64,000 nt of DNA, taken from positions 5,332,001 to 5,396,000 of the forward strand of contig NZ_CM001442.1 of NCBI RefSeq assembly GCF_000244915.1, written 5' to 3'. The notes below the pieces were generated by a model. It saw only the letters and a program-made list of their open reading frames with translations, did no database searches and had not been told where the DNA came from. The stretch is from Bradyrhizobium sp. WSM471. GTDB taxonomy: Bacteria; Pseudomonadota; Alphaproteobacteria; Rhizobiales; Xanthobacteraceae. This document shows positions 25,156 through 36,048 of this stretch, piece after piece. How positions within the stretch are numbered: the first letter of the stretch is position 1; each line of letters starts with the position of its first letter. A program made the position numbers and the translations under genes.

Positions 25156-25217
25156 GAAAAAGCCAGTCTCGCTACGCCCTCACCGGGGACAAGTTTGGGC
25201 CGAGGCGTGAGGATCAC

Positions 25218-26024
25218 TCACTCCTTGGCGTTGGCGGCGTCGAGGGCGCGCCGCGTCAGCACGCCGATGAGGTGCGCGCGGTATTCGGCGCTGCCATGGA
25301 TGTCGCTGTTGAGGCCGTCCGCCGGCACCTCGATGCCGTCAAGCGCCTTCGCGGCGAAGCGCTTCTTCAAGGCTTCCTCGAACGCGGTGACACGAAACAC
25401 GCCTTCGGAGCCGGCGCCGGTGACCGCGACCCGCACGTCGGAGGGACGCCGCGCCACGAACACGCCGACCAGCGCGTAACGCGAGGCCTGGTTGCGGAAC
25501 TTGATATAGGCCGCCTTCTTCGGCAGCGGGAACATCACCTTGGTGATGATCTCGTCGGCCTCGAGTGCCGTCGTGAACAGGCCCTGGAAATACTCCTCTG
25601 CCTTGAGGCGGCGCTTGTTGGTGACGATGGTCGCGCCGAGCGCAAGCACGGCAGCCGGATAGTCCGCGGTCGGATCGTTGTTGGCGAGCGAGCCGCCGAT
25701 CGTGCCCTTGTGGCGCACGGCGGGATCGCCGATTCCGCCGGCCAGGTTCGCGAGCGCCGGGATCGCCTCGCCGACGATGGCGGAGCTTGCGACCTCGGCA
25801 TGCCTGGCGGTGGCACCGATCACGAGCGCGCGGCCCTTCATCTCAATCGTGTTGAGACCATCGATGTGAGAGAGGTCAACCAGATGCGGCGGGCTGGCCA
25901 GGCGCTGTTTCATGACAGGAATCAGCGTGTGGCCGCCGGCGATCACCTTGGCGTCTTCGTTCTTCACCAGGAGGTTGGCGGCCTGCCGAACGGTCCCGGG
26001 GCGATGGTATTTGAAATCGTACAT
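25218..26024 (-). CDS. coxM: CO dehydrogenase/xanthine dehydrogenase FAD-binding (medium) subunit
   Basis: A 268-residue FAD subunit. YHRPGTVRQAANLL opens the PCMH FAD domain, VIAGGHTLIPVMKQRLA and IGGSLANNDPTADYPAAVLALGA contact FAD, and the C-terminal CO_deh_flav_C domain follows (IKFRNQASRYALVGVFVA, AEYRAHLIGVLTRRAL). It passes electrons from the iron-sulfur subunit to acceptors. It begins 33 bp after coxS. In complete clusters the large catalytic subunit gene coxL would sit next to these two; it is absent here. Confidence 0.92.
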   Translation of the reverse strand: MYDFKYHRPGTVRQAANLLVKNEDAKVIAGGHTLIPVMKQRLASPPHLVDLSHIDGLNTIEMKGRALVIGATARHAEVASSAIVGEAIPALANLAGGIGDPAVRHKGTIGGSLANNDPTADYPAAVLALGATIVTNKRRLKAEEYFQGLFTTALEADEIITKVMFPLPKKAAYIKFRNQASRYALVGVFVARRPSDVRVAVTGAGSEGVFRVTAFEEALKKRFAAKALDGIEVPADGLNSDIHGSAEYRAHLIGVLTRRALDAANAKE

Positions 26025-26057
26025 CTGAATGTCCTGATCGCAGAGTGCGCGCGCGGT

Positions 26058-26543
<486 letters not shown>

Positions 26544-26707
26544 AAGCACTCTCTATCAGCGCCCCGACGGGTCCCGTCGAAGCGGTTCTTATAATTATTC
26601 CAACCCATCATATGGGCCATTATGCCCCGGGGCAACATCACCGGGAATGCAAGGTGCCATGACAAAACGCGATATGCCGAAAGTCGCAATGCTTGAGGTA
26701 TTGGCCT

Positions 26708-27154
26708 TCAGCCCTGTACCGCCTTGGCGAAGTTCGCGAAAAATTCGTCGGCCAGTTTCTTGGCGGCGCCATTGATCAGGCGCTGGCCGAGCTGCGCCAA
26801 CTTGCCGCCGATCTGCGCCTCGACCTCGTAGGACAAAAGCGTGCCGCCGTCCTTCTCCGCAAGCTTGACCACGGCGCCACCCTTGGCGAAGCCGACCACC
26901 CCGCCCTCGCCTTCGCCGGAGATCTTGTAGCCGTTCGGCGGGTCGAGATCGGACAGCGTGACCTTGCCTTTGAAGCGCGCCGACACCGGACCGACCTTCA
27001 TTTTCGCCGTTGCGCGAAAGCCGCCATCGTCGGTCTTCTCCAGCTCCTCGCAGCCGGGGATGCAGGCCTTCAGCACCTCGGCATCGTTGAGCTTGGCCCA
27101 CACGGCCTCGCGCGGCGCCGCAAGCTGGACTTCGCCGTTCATCGTCATGGCCAT
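26708..27154 (-). CDS. coxG: CoxG-like SRPBCC protein (CO dehydrogenase subunit G family)
   Basis: A 148-residue START-like protein. GEVQLAAPREAVWAKLNDAEVLKACIPG is split by conserved turns, and ARFKGKVTLSDLDPP, YEVEAQIGGKLAQLGQRL and AAKKLADEFFANF are the CoxG blocks. CoxG is an accessory of cox clusters and has been proposed as a membrane anchor for the enzyme. I use ATG 27154 (MAMTMNG); the frame opens to 27208. It heads the minus-strand cluster, 164 bp before coxS, and may have its own promoter. Confidence 0.88.
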   Translation of the reverse strand: MAMTMNGEVQLAAPREAVWAKLNDAEVLKACIPGCEELEKTDDGGFRATAKMKVGPVSARFKGKVTLSDLDPPNGYKISGEGEGGVVGFAKGGAVVKLAEKDGGTLLSYEVEAQIGGKLAQLGQRLINGAAKKLADEFFANFAKAVQG

Positions 27155-27339
27155 TGGGTGCCTCCCGGGATATCGAACTTGGATCGCGCAACAAATAAGG
27201 CTGCTCAAGTACCGCAGAGAGGCGGCAAAAGAAAGGGTGGCCCTCGGTCACGTGCAATGCATATTCGCAACTGCAAAAAGCTTGCGCCGCCGGTTTGGGA
27301 TTGGCACAGGCGGGCCATGGTGGTTAGGTCCCGCACAAT

Positions 27340-28695
27340 ATGAGCACATCCCTCTCCCCCCTGCTCGCACCGATGCTGTCGAGCGTGGCCATGCGCGCGG
27401 TCTGCGACGACCGGTCGACCCTCCAGAATATGCTCGATTTCGAGGCAGCCCTGGCCCGAGCCGAGGCGGCAACGGGTGTGATTCCCGCGTCAGCGGTGGG
27501 CCCGATCGAAGCCGCGTGCAAGGCCGATACCTTCGACACGGCTGCGCTGGCGGAGGCCGCGACACGATCCGGCAATCTCGCGATCCCCCTGGTCAAGACG
27601 CTGACCGCCAATGTCGGCAAGGCCGACGCCGAGGCCGCCCGCTACGTGCATTGGGGCGCGACCAGCCAGGACGTCATCGACACCGCGACCATGCTCACGC
27701 TTCGCGCCGGCATCGATGCGTTGGACGCCGATCTCAGCCGCGCCATCAAGGGCTTTGCCGCGCTGGCACGAGCCCACCGCAACACGGCAATGGTGGCGCG
27801 AACCTGGCTCCAGCACGCGCTGCCGATGCCGTTCGGGCTGAAGGCCGCCGAATACGCCGCAAGCCTTGCCCGCGCCCGCTGCCGCCTCAGGCGGCTGCGC
27901 CGCGAAGGCCTCGCGCTGCAATTCGGCGGTGCGGCCGGCACGCTCGCCGCGCTCGGCGACAAGGGGCTCGCGGTCGCCGAGCGATTGGCGCAGGAGCTCA
28001 ACCTGCCGCTGCCAGAAGCCCCCTGGCACACCCACCGCGACCGCATCGCGGAAGCCGCGTCGAGCTTTGCGATTCTCGCCGGAAGCTGCGGCAAGATCGC
28101 GCGCGACGTCTCGCTGCTGATGCAGACCGACGTGGCCGAGGCGTTCGAGCCTGCCGGCGAAGGCCGCGGCGGCTCCTCGACCATGCCGCACAAGCGCAAC
28201 CCTGTGGCCGCAGCAAGCGCCCTGGGCTGCGCAACCATGGCACCCCAGCTCGCCGCGACGATTTTTGCCGCACAGGTGCAGGACCATGAGCGCAGCGCCG
28301 GCCCGTGGCACGCGGAATGGCCGACGCTGCCGCAATTGATGCTGGTCACCTCCGGTGCCCTCGCGGCGATCGTCGATATCGCCGAAGGCCTCGATGTCGA
28401 TGCGGCGCGCATGCGCAGCAATCTCGATGCGACGCACGGCCTGATCATGGCGGAAGCGGTCACCTTTGCGCTAGCCGAGACGATCGGCAAGAGCGATGCG
28501 CATCATCTCGTTGAAGCCGCGAGCAAGCGCGCGGTCGCCGAGAAGAAGCATCTGCGGGAAGTGTTGTTGGTTGATTCGCGGGTCACCGCGCATCTTACGG
28601 CACAGAAAATTGCGGCGTTGTTCGAGCCGATGGCCTATCAAGGCGCTTCCCAAGCCCTGATCGACCGCCTGCTCGACAGCCTCGAACGCGAATGA
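27340..28695 (+). CDS. pcaB: 3-carboxy-cis,cis-muconate cycloisomerase
   Basis: A 451-residue member of the fumarase/aspartase superfamily. The signature GSSTMPHKRNP is near residue 278, VHWGATSQDVIDTA near 105 and HRNTAMVARTWLQHALP near 147. The last of these is typical of the cycloisomerase of the protocatechuate branch of the beta-ketoadipate pathway. Adenylosuccinate lyase is the other superfamily option, but purB is separate at 54491 and this gene precedes pcaD and pcaC. ATG 27340 has only a weak upstream AGGT. No pcaGH is present in the window. Confidence 0.92.
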   Translation: MSTSLSPLLAPMLSSVAMRAVCDDRSTLQNMLDFEAALARAEAATGVIPASAVGPIEAACKADTFDTAALAEAATRSGNLAIPLVKTLTANVGKADAEAARYVHWGATSQDVIDTATMLTLRAGIDALDADLSRAIKGFAALARAHRNTAMVARTWLQHALPMPFGLKAAEYAASLARARCRLRRLRREGLALQFGGAAGTLAALGDKGLAVAERLAQELNLPLPEAPWHTHRDRIAEAASSFAILAGSCGKIARDVSLLMQTDVAEAFEPAGEGRGGSSTMPHKRNPVAAASALGCATMAPQLAATIFAAQVQDHERSAGPWHAEWPTLPQLMLVTSGALAAIVDIAEGLDVDAARMRSNLDATHGLIMAEAVTFALAETIGKSDAHHLVEAASKRAVAEKKHLREVLLVDSRVTAHLTAQKIAALFEPMAYQGASQALIDRLLDSLERE

Positions 28696-28731
28696 AGCAG
28701 TCCTGAGCGCAAATAAAACGGAGACGCCCGC

Positions 28732-29514
28732 ATGCCCATGATCGATGCCGACGGTTGCCTGATCAACGTCTCCGTCGAGGGCCGCGACGGCGGGCCGACG
28801 CTGATGCTCTCGAACTCGCTCGGCTGCACGCTGCAGATGTGGGAGCCGCAGATGAAGGCACTGACGCAGATATTCCGCGTCATCCGCTACGACCGCCGCG
28901 GACACGGCAAGTCCAATGTTCCGCCCGGCCCCTATACGATGGAGCGCTTCGGCCGCGACGTGCTGGCGATCCTCGACGACCTCAATATCGAGAAAGTGCA
29001 CTGGTGCGGCCTGTCGATGGGCGGCATGGTCGGACAATGGCTGGGCGCGAACGCGCCGGAGCGCTTCGGCAAGCTCATCCTCGCCAACACCTCCTGCTAC
29101 TATGCCGAGCCGACCAAATGGCTGGAACGCATCGATGCCGTGAAGAAGGGCGGCATCGCCGCCGTCGCCGATGCCGTTATTGCCGGCTGGCTCACCCAGG
29201 ATTTCCGCGAGCGCGCGCCCGACATCACCGCCAGGATGAAGGCGATGCTGCTGGCCTCGCCGGTCGAAGGCTATCTCGCCTGCTGCGAGGCGCTGTCGAC
29301 GCTCGACCAGCGCGCGCTGCTGCCGAAGATCAAGAGCCCGACGCTGGTGATCGCCGGTCGCCACGACATGGCGACGCCGATTTCGGCGGCTGAATTGATC
29401 CGCTCAAGCATTCCCGGCGCGAGCATGACCATCATCGACGCCGCCCACATTTCCAATGTCGAGCAGCCGCACGCGTTCACCGACGCGGTGGTGGGCTTTT
29501 TGACGCAACGCTGA
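28732..29514 (+). CDS. pcaD: 3-oxoadipate enol-lactonase
   Basis: A 260-residue alpha/beta hydrolase. The nucleophile elbow GLSMGGMVGQ carries Ser near residue 95, the acid is in VIAGRHDMATP and the His in DAAHISNVEQP. NSLGCTLQMWEPQ and YDRRGHGKSNVPPGPYTM are typical of PcaD. It opens the beta-ketoadipate enol-lactone ring. It lies 36 bp downstream of pcaB; a palindromic repeat then separates it from pcaC. Confidence 0.93.
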   Translation: MPMIDADGCLINVSVEGRDGGPTLMLSNSLGCTLQMWEPQMKALTQIFRVIRYDRRGHGKSNVPPGPYTMERFGRDVLAILDDLNIEKVHWCGLSMGGMVGQWLGANAPERFGKLILANTSCYYAEPTKWLERIDAVKKGGIAAVADAVIAGWLTQDFRERAPDITARMKAMLLASPVEGYLACCEALSTLDQRALLPKIKSPTLVIAGRHDMATPISAAELIRSSIPGASMTIIDAAHISNVEQPHAFTDAVVGFLTQR

Positions 29515-29524
29515 TTGCGCCATC

Positions 29525-29624
29525 GTCATTCCGGGGCGATGCGAAGCATCGCACCGGGAATCTCGATCCGCATTCACCCACTTCGAGATTCCGGGTTCGC
29601 CTCTCCGAGGCGCCCCGGAATGAC
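29525..29624. repeat. Palindromic repeat (TCATTCCGGGGCG family) between pcaD and pcaC
   Basis: GTCATTCCGGGGCG (29525-29538) and CGCCCCGGAATGAC (29611-29624) are perfect inverted copies, with inner arms GGAATCTCG/CGAGATTCC. It belongs to the same family as the element at 24088 and again lies inside an operon. Confidence 0.88.
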
Positions 29625-29643
29625 TGATCCGGAGGAGAACAGC

Positions 29644-30036
29644 ATGGACGACCAGAAACGCCGCGATGCCGGCATGAACGTGCGCCGAAAAGTGCTGGGT
29701 AATGCCTGGGTCGACAAGTCGATCGCGGGTCGCAATGCATTCAACACCGATTTCCAGGACATGATCACGCGCTACGCCTGGGGCGAGATCTGGACGCGGC
29801 CGCATTTCGACGAGCGCACGCGGCGGGTGCTGGTGATCGGCACCATGGTTGCGCTTGGCCAATGGGACGAATTCCGCCTGCATGTGCGTGCGGCCCTCGC
29901 CGAGGGCGGCTTCACGCCCGACGACATCAAGGAAATCCTGCTGCAGCAGGCGATCTATTGCGGCGTGCCGGCGGCGAACCACGCCGTCAAGGAAGCCTCA
30001 GCGATTGTGCAGGAGCTCGGCCTGCTCAAGACCTAG
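29644..30036 (+). CDS. pcaC: 4-carboxymuconolactone decarboxylase
   Basis: A 130-residue AhpD-like helical protein. RRKVLGNAWVD, YAWGEIWTRPHFDERTRR, EFRLHVRAAL and QQAIYCGVPAANHAVKEA are characteristic of PcaC, which decarboxylates gamma-carboxymuconolactone to the enol-lactone used by PcaD. ATG 29644 follows GGAGGAG. Its last 39 bp overlap the convergent membrane-protein gene that ends at 29998. Confidence 0.93.
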   Translation: MDDQKRRDAGMNVRRKVLGNAWVDKSIAGRNAFNTDFQDMITRYAWGEIWTRPHFDERTRRVLVIGTMVALGQWDEFRLHVRAALAEGGFTPDDIKEILLQQAIYCGVPAANHAVKEASAIVQELGLLKT

Positions 30037-30534
30037 CGGCGGGGTGGCCTCGACGGGCTTCTGAACGATCTTGGGCGCCGCCGCGGGCCCTTCGATCACC
30101 ACCACGATCGCGGCACCGAGCAGGAGCAGGAGCTCGGTGGCGTGCAGCCGCAGCGCGGCCATCTCGCCGACCTTCGAAGCCATGATCATGCTCGCAAACG
30201 AGATCAGGCTGCCGATCGCGAGCGCGATGCCGAGCGCTTCGTCGCTGCCGCCGTTGTTGCGGACGCGGGGGATGCAGAGCAGCGCAAGGTAGATCGCAAA
30301 GAACGCCACCACCGTCAGTCGCCCCAGTGCCAGCAGCCAGGCGGCGCGCACGGTGTCCATCCCCGCCATGTGGAGATGGTCGCTGAGGAAAAGAGCCACC
30401 GCGACGCTCGGCCGCTCATAAAGGCCGTGAACCGGCGCCACCATAATGTTGAAGGCAACGAGGGTCCAGGCCGGGATGAAATAGGTCGCCAGAAGTGCGC
30501 CGTTGACCGAACCGATCCGCCAGTTTCCGAACAT
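29998..30534 (-). CDS. Hypothetical membrane protein with four TM segments
   Basis: A 178-residue protein. Hydrophobic segments lie at about residues 10-35, 60-88 (WLLALGRLTVVAFFAIYLALL), 100-120 and 130-150 (ATELLLLLGAAIVVVIEG), with a short Pro-rich C-terminal tail. I recognise no family. Its 3' end overlaps pcaC by 39 bp in convergent orientation, so transcription of the two could interfere. Its 5' side faces the divergent liv operon across about 340 bp. Confidence 0.75.
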   Translation of the reverse strand: MFGNWRIGSVNGALLATYFIPAWTLVAFNIMVAPVHGLYERPSVAVALFLSDHLHMAGMDTVRAAWLLALGRLTVVAFFAIYLALLCIPRVRNNGGSDEALGIALAIGSLISFASMIMASKVGEMAALRLHATELLLLLGAAIVVVIEGPAAAPKIVQKPVEATPPLGLEQAELLHNR

Positions 30535-30668
30535 GCCGCTTCCCGCTTCGCTTAGCCCGCGCCTTCGATGGAAGGCCTTGCCGGGAGCTAACTCGCATCA
30601 GACTGTGGCGGCAATTTAAACCCTTCGTTTACCTTACCTGCTCCCGACAGGCATCCAATCGGGCGCCA

Positions 30669-30702
30669 GCGGAACCGGTTCCGCCCCTTGTGGGGGAACC
30701 GG
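30669..30702 (+). promoter_or_regulatory. Overlapping alternative hairpins upstream of the liv operon
   Basis: GCGGAACCGGTTCCGC (30669-30684) is a perfect 16-bp palindrome. Its right half can instead pair with a downstream copy: CCGGTTCC (30675-30682) with GGAACCGG (30695-30702) and CCC with GGG, closing a TTGT loop. The two structures exclude each other. They lie in the 341-bp gap between divergent genes, 174 bp before livH, and could be a protein operator or an RNA switch. No U-tract follows, so simple attenuation is not evident. Confidence 0.5.
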
Positions 30703-30875
30703 AGCCCCAAATGATCTCTGTAAAAGCCTTGATGCGGAGGCGGGGCCGGTTGCAGCCGCCAGTTCCCTCCTGTTACAAAACGAGAATGCTTAAGGGCTGC
30801 CGGGGCCCCGAAGAAACCAGCACACTCTCTCGAAGAGCTCCCTTTGAGCCGCGTCAGATTTGGGTACGGCAGCCT

Positions 30876-31793
30876 ATGGATTATTTCGCCCAGCAGCTCA
30901 TCAACGGCCTCGTGCTCGGCTCGATCTACGGGCTGATCGCGATCGGCTACACGATGGTCTACGGCATCGTCGGGATGATCAACTTCGCCCATGGCGATGT
31001 CTTCATGATCGGCGGCTTCATCGCCCTGATCACCTTCCTTCTCCTGGTCTCGACCGGCCTGACTGCGGTCCCGGTGATCCTTTTGATCGTAATCCTGGTC
31101 TCGATGGCGATCACCGCCCTGTATGGCTGGACCATCGAGCGCATTGCCTACCGTCCGCTGCGCCACTCGTTCCGCCTCGCGCCGATGCTGTCGGCGATCG
31201 GCATGTCGTTCGTGCTGACCAACTATTCGCAGGTGGCGCAAGGCGCGCGGGTGAAGCCAGTGCCGCCAGTGATCACCGGCGGCTACACGCTGCACGAGAG
31301 CGCCGATGGCTTCGTCATCCAGCTCTCCAACATCCAGATCGTGGTGGTCATCACCACCATCGTGCTGCTGGCGATCTTCACCTGGCTGGTGTCGCGCACC
31401 CGGCTCGGGCGCGATATGCGCGCTTGCGAGCAGGACCAGACCATGGCGGCGCTGCTCGGCGTCAACGTCGACCGCACCATCTCCATGACCTTCGTGATCG
31501 GCGCTGCGCTCGCCGCGGTGGCCGGCCTGATGTACCTGCTCTATTACGGGCTGGTCGATTTCTTCATGGGCTTCGTCGCCGGCATCAAGGCGTTCACCGC
31601 GGCCGTACTCGGCGGCATCGGCTCGCTGCCCGGCGCCATGCTCGGGGGGCTCGCGATCGGGCTGATCGAGACGTTCTGGTCGGCCTATTTCTCGGTCGAG
31701 TACAAGGACGTCGCCGCGTTCTCGATCCTGATCGTCGTGCTGATCTTCATGCCGACCGGCCTGCTCGGCCGCCCCGAAGTCGAAAAAGTCTGA
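30876..31793 (+). CDS. livH: Branched-chain amino acid ABC transporter permease LivH
   Basis: A 305-residue integral membrane protein with about eight TM segments. The N-terminal NGLVLGSIYGLIAIGYTMVYG and INFAHGDVFMIGGF are LivH signatures, and VDFFMGFVAGIKAFTAAVLGGIGS with PGAMLGGLAIGLIE is the conserved C-terminal coupling region. I use ATG 30876; it has no strong ribosome site and the frame is open upstream to 30690. It forms an operon with livM, livG, livF and the receptor gene. Confidence 0.93.
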   Translation: MDYFAQQLINGLVLGSIYGLIAIGYTMVYGIVGMINFAHGDVFMIGGFIALITFLLLVSTGLTAVPVILLIVILVSMAITALYGWTIERIAYRPLRHSFRLAPMLSAIGMSFVLTNYSQVAQGARVKPVPPVITGGYTLHESADGFVIQLSNIQIVVVITTIVLLAIFTWLVSRTRLGRDMRACEQDQTMAALLGVNVDRTISMTFVIGAALAAVAGLMYLLYYGLVDFFMGFVAGIKAFTAAVLGGIGSLPGAMLGGLAIGLIETFWSAYFSVEYKDVAAFSILIVVLIFMPTGLLGRPEVEKV

Positions 31794-31804
31794 CGGTCGC
31801 GCGC

Positions 31805-33120
<1,316 letters not shown>

Positions 33121-33124
<4 letters not shown>

Positions 33125-33954
33125 GCCGCGACCAGATTCTCGAGGTTGACCGGCTCACCATGCGCTTCGGCGGCATCGTCGCGGTGCAGGACCTGTCGTT
33201 TGCTGCCGAGCGGAAGAAGATCACCGCGCTGATCGGACCCAACGGTGCCGGTAAGACGACGGTCTTCAACTGCATCACCGGGTTCTACAAGCCGAGCGGC
33301 GGTGTCATCCGCCTCAGCCATGACGACGGCAAGGTGATCGCGCTGGAGCGGCTGAACGATTTCCGCATCGCCAAGCAGGCCAAGGTCGCCCGCACCTTCC
33401 AGAACATCCGCCTGTTTCCCGGCATGACCGCACTGGAAAACCTGATGGTGGCGCAGCACAACACGCTGATGCGCGCCTCCGGCTTCACCTTGCTCGGGCT
33501 CATTGGCGCGCCCGTCTATCGCGACGCCGAGAAGCGCGCGATCGATCTCGCCACAGACTGGCTCAAGCGGGTCAATTTGCTCGATCGCGCCGACGATGCC
33601 GCCGGTAACTTTGCCTATGGCGACCAGCGACGACTCGAGATCGCACGCGCGATGTGCACCGAGCCCGCGCTCTTGTGCCTGGACGAACCCGCCGCCGGCC
33701 TCAATGCGCGCGAGAGTGCCGCCCTGAGCGAGCTGCTGCTGTCGATCCGCAACGAACTCGGCACCTCGATCCTGCTGATCGAGCACGACATGTCTGTGGT
33801 GATGGAGATCTCCGACCACATCGTGGTGATGGACCACGGTGTGAAGATCTCTGAAGGCTCCCCGCGCGAGGTTCGCGACGATCCGAAGGTGATCGCCGCT
33901 TATCTCGGCACCGATGAGGAAGAGGCGGCGGCCGTGATGGAGAGCGGGTCGTGA
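33121..33954 (+). CDS. livG: Branched-chain amino acid ABC transporter ATPase LivG
   Basis: A 277-residue ATPase with Walker A GPNGAGKTT (residues 39-47), signature FAYGDQRRLEIARAM in place of LSGGQ as usual for LivG, Walker B LLCLDEPAAGL and switch His in LIEHDMSVVM. TFQNIRLFPGMTALENLMVAQH is a LivG-specific stretch. Overlaps of 4 bp with livM and livF show tight coupling. Confidence 0.95.
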
Positions 33955-34691
33955 CGGCGCCCACTGCCCTGCTCGCGATCCGCAGCCTTCGCGCCGCCTA
34001 CGGCAAGATCGAGGCGCTGAAGGGCGTCGACCTCGAGATCAATGCCGGCGAGATCGTGGCGCTGATCGGCGCCAACGGTGCCGGCAAGTCGACGCTGATG
34101 ATGACGATCTTCGGCAAGCCCCGCGCTCGCGCCGGCCAGATCCTGTACGAAGGCCGCGACATCACCGAAGTGCCCACCCACGAGATCGCGCATTTGCGCA
34201 TCGCGCAATCGCCGGAAGGCCGCCGCATCTTCCCGCGCATGAGCGTGGCGGAAAATCTCCAGATGGGGGCGGACGCCACGGAATGCACTGACGCCGAACG
34301 CGAGGCGACGCTACAACGCGTGTTCACGCTGTTTCCGCGGCTGAAGGAACGCTACGCCCAGCGTGGCGGAACCCTGTCCGGCGGCGAGCAGCAGATGCTG
34401 GCCATCGGTCGCGCCTTGATGAGCCGTCCTCGCCTGCTCCTGCTCGACGAGCCCTCGCTCGGTCTGGCGCCGCTGATCGCGCGCCAGATTTTCGATGCGA
34501 TCCGCACTCTGAACCGGCAGGACGGCCTGACCGTGCTGATCGTCGAGCAGAACGCCAACCACGCGCTCAAGCTCGCCCATCGCGGCTATGTCATGGTCAA
34601 TGGCCTGATCACGCTGGCCGGGACCGGTGCCGAGTTGTTGCAGCGCCCCGAGATTCGCGCCGCCTACCTGGAAGGCGGCCGGCACGGCTGA
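33951..34691 (+). CDS. livF: Branched-chain amino acid ABC transporter ATPase LivF
   Basis: A 246-residue ATPase: Walker A GANGAGKST (residues 40-48), the family motif IAQSPEGRRIFPRMSVAENL, signature LSGGEQQMLAIGRALM, Walker B LLLLDEPSLGLAPL and the LivF-type VEQNANHAL in place of the switch His. It completes the LivHMGF complex. The receptor gene follows after 157 bp. Confidence 0.95.
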   Translation: MTAPTALLAIRSLRAAYGKIEALKGVDLEINAGEIVALIGANGAGKSTLMMTIFGKPRARAGQILYEGRDITEVPTHEIAHLRIAQSPEGRRIFPRMSVAENLQMGADATECTDAEREATLQRVFTLFPRLKERYAQRGGTLSGGEQQMLAIGRALMSRPRLLLLDEPSLGLAPLIARQIFDAIRTLNRQDGLTVLIVEQNANHALKLAHRGYVMVNGLITLAGTGAELLQRPEIRAAYLEGGRHG

Positions 34692-34848
34692 GGCGGCCCA
34701 AGACGAGCCCGTGCGGCCGAATTTGGCGATATCTCTGCCAATGCCCGTATTTTGCCGGTGACTTCTCCTCGAATTCATTCAAGAATGGCGCCGGTTTGAA
34801 CCGGGCATGCCCGGTAACTTCCACAGGCGACCACCCTCGAGGTATCTC

Positions 34849-35967
34849 ATGAAATCACTGAAGCTCATCGGTCTGGCATTCGGCGCATCGATCGCGCTGT
34901 CGAGCGCGGCATTCGCGCAGGATCTCACCGTCGCAGTCGCAGGTCCGATGACCGGCGGCGAGTCCGCCTTTGGCCGCCAGATGAAGAACGGCGCCGAGAT
35001 GGCCGTAACCGACATCAACGCCGCCGGCGGCGTCAACGGCAAGAAGCTCGCGCTGTCCATCGAGGACGACGCCTGCGATCCGAAGCAGGCACGCTCGGTC
35101 GCCGAGAAGATCGCCGGCGCGAAAATCCCGTTCGTGGCCGGGCATTATTGCTCGTCGTCGTCGATCCCCGCGTCGGAAGCCTATGCCGACGGCAACGTGC
35201 TCCAGATTACTCCCGCCTCCACCAATCCGAAGTTCACCGATAGCGGGCTGTGGAACGTGGCGCGCGTCTGCGGCCGCGACGATCAGCAGGGCCTGGTCGC
35301 CGCCCAGTACATCGCCAAGAACTACAAGGGCAAGAATATCGCCATCCTCAACGACAAGACCACCTACGGCAAGGGTCTTGCGGACGAGACCAAGAAGGCG
35401 CTCAACAAGGCCGGCGTCACCGAGAAGATGTACGAGTCCTACAACAAGGGCGACAAGGACTTCAACGCGATCGTCTCGCGGCTGAAGCGCGACAACATCG
35501 ATCTCGTCTATGTCGGGGGCTACCATCAGGAGAGCGGCCTGATCCTGCGCCAGATGCGCGACCAGGGCCTCAAGACCGTGCTGATGGCCGGCGACGCGCT
35601 CGCCGACAAGGAATACGCCTCCATCACCGGCCCCGCCGGCGAAGGCACGCTGTTCACCTTCGGCCCCGATCCGCGCAACAAGCCGACCGCGAAGAAGATC
35701 GTCGAGGCCTTCAAGGCCAAGAACATCGACCCCGAGGGCTACACGCTCTACACCTACGCGGCGATGCAGGTCTGGTCGCAGGCGGCCAAGAAGGCCGGCA
35801 CCACCGATGCCAAGAAGGTCATGGCGGCCATCAAGGCCGGCAAGTGGGATACCGTGATCGGCCCGATCGAGTATGACTCCAAGGGCGATATCAAGCAGCT
35901 CGACTACGTCGTCTACAAATGGGACGCCAAGGGCGGCTACGCCGCGATCAGCGGCAACGGCACCTAA
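34849..35967 (+). CDS. Branched-chain amino acid/amide ABC receptor (LivK-like)
   Basis: A 372-residue periplasmic receptor. Its signal peptide is residues 1-23 (cleavage AFA-QD). The mature part has VAVAGPMTGGESAFGRQMKNG, INAAGGVNGKKLAL, EDDACDPKQARSVAEK and the ligand-pocket region GHYCSSSSIPASEAYAD, all typical of Leu/Ile/Val receptors. ATG 34849 matches the signal start; an upstream ATG at 34807 in the same frame would spoil it. It belongs to the liv operon and probably supplies LivHMGF. Specificity may be Leu/Ile/Val or a related amide. Confidence 0.92.
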   Translation: MKSLKLIGLAFGASIALSSAAFAQDLTVAVAGPMTGGESAFGRQMKNGAEMAVTDINAAGGVNGKKLALSIEDDACDPKQARSVAEKIAGAKIPFVAGHYCSSSSIPASEAYADGNVLQITPASTNPKFTDSGLWNVARVCGRDDQQGLVAAQYIAKNYKGKNIAILNDKTTYGKGLADETKKALNKAGVTEKMYESYNKGDKDFNAIVSRLKRDNIDLVYVGGYHQESGLILRQMRDQGLKTVLMAGDALADKEYASITGPAGEGTLFTFGPDPRNKPTAKKIVEAFKAKNIDPEGYTLYTYAAMQVWSQAAKKAGTTDAKKVMAAIKAGKWDTVIGPIEYDSKGDIKQLDYVVYKWDAKGGYAAISGNGT

Positions 35968-36009
35968 GCACGCTTGCCGAGGCCTGAAGGCCTCCTCCAA
36001 TCATCATCG

Positions 36010-36036
36010 CGCCCCGGCTTGCCCGGGGCGTTTCTT
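36010..36036 (+). terminator. Rho-independent terminator of the liv operon
   Basis: CGCCCCGG (36010-36017) and CCGGGGCG (36023-36030) form an 8-bp GC stem with a 5-nt loop, followed by TTTCTT. It lies 42 bp after the receptor stop codon. Confidence 0.8.
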
Positions 36037-36048
36037 CCTGCGTCAGGG

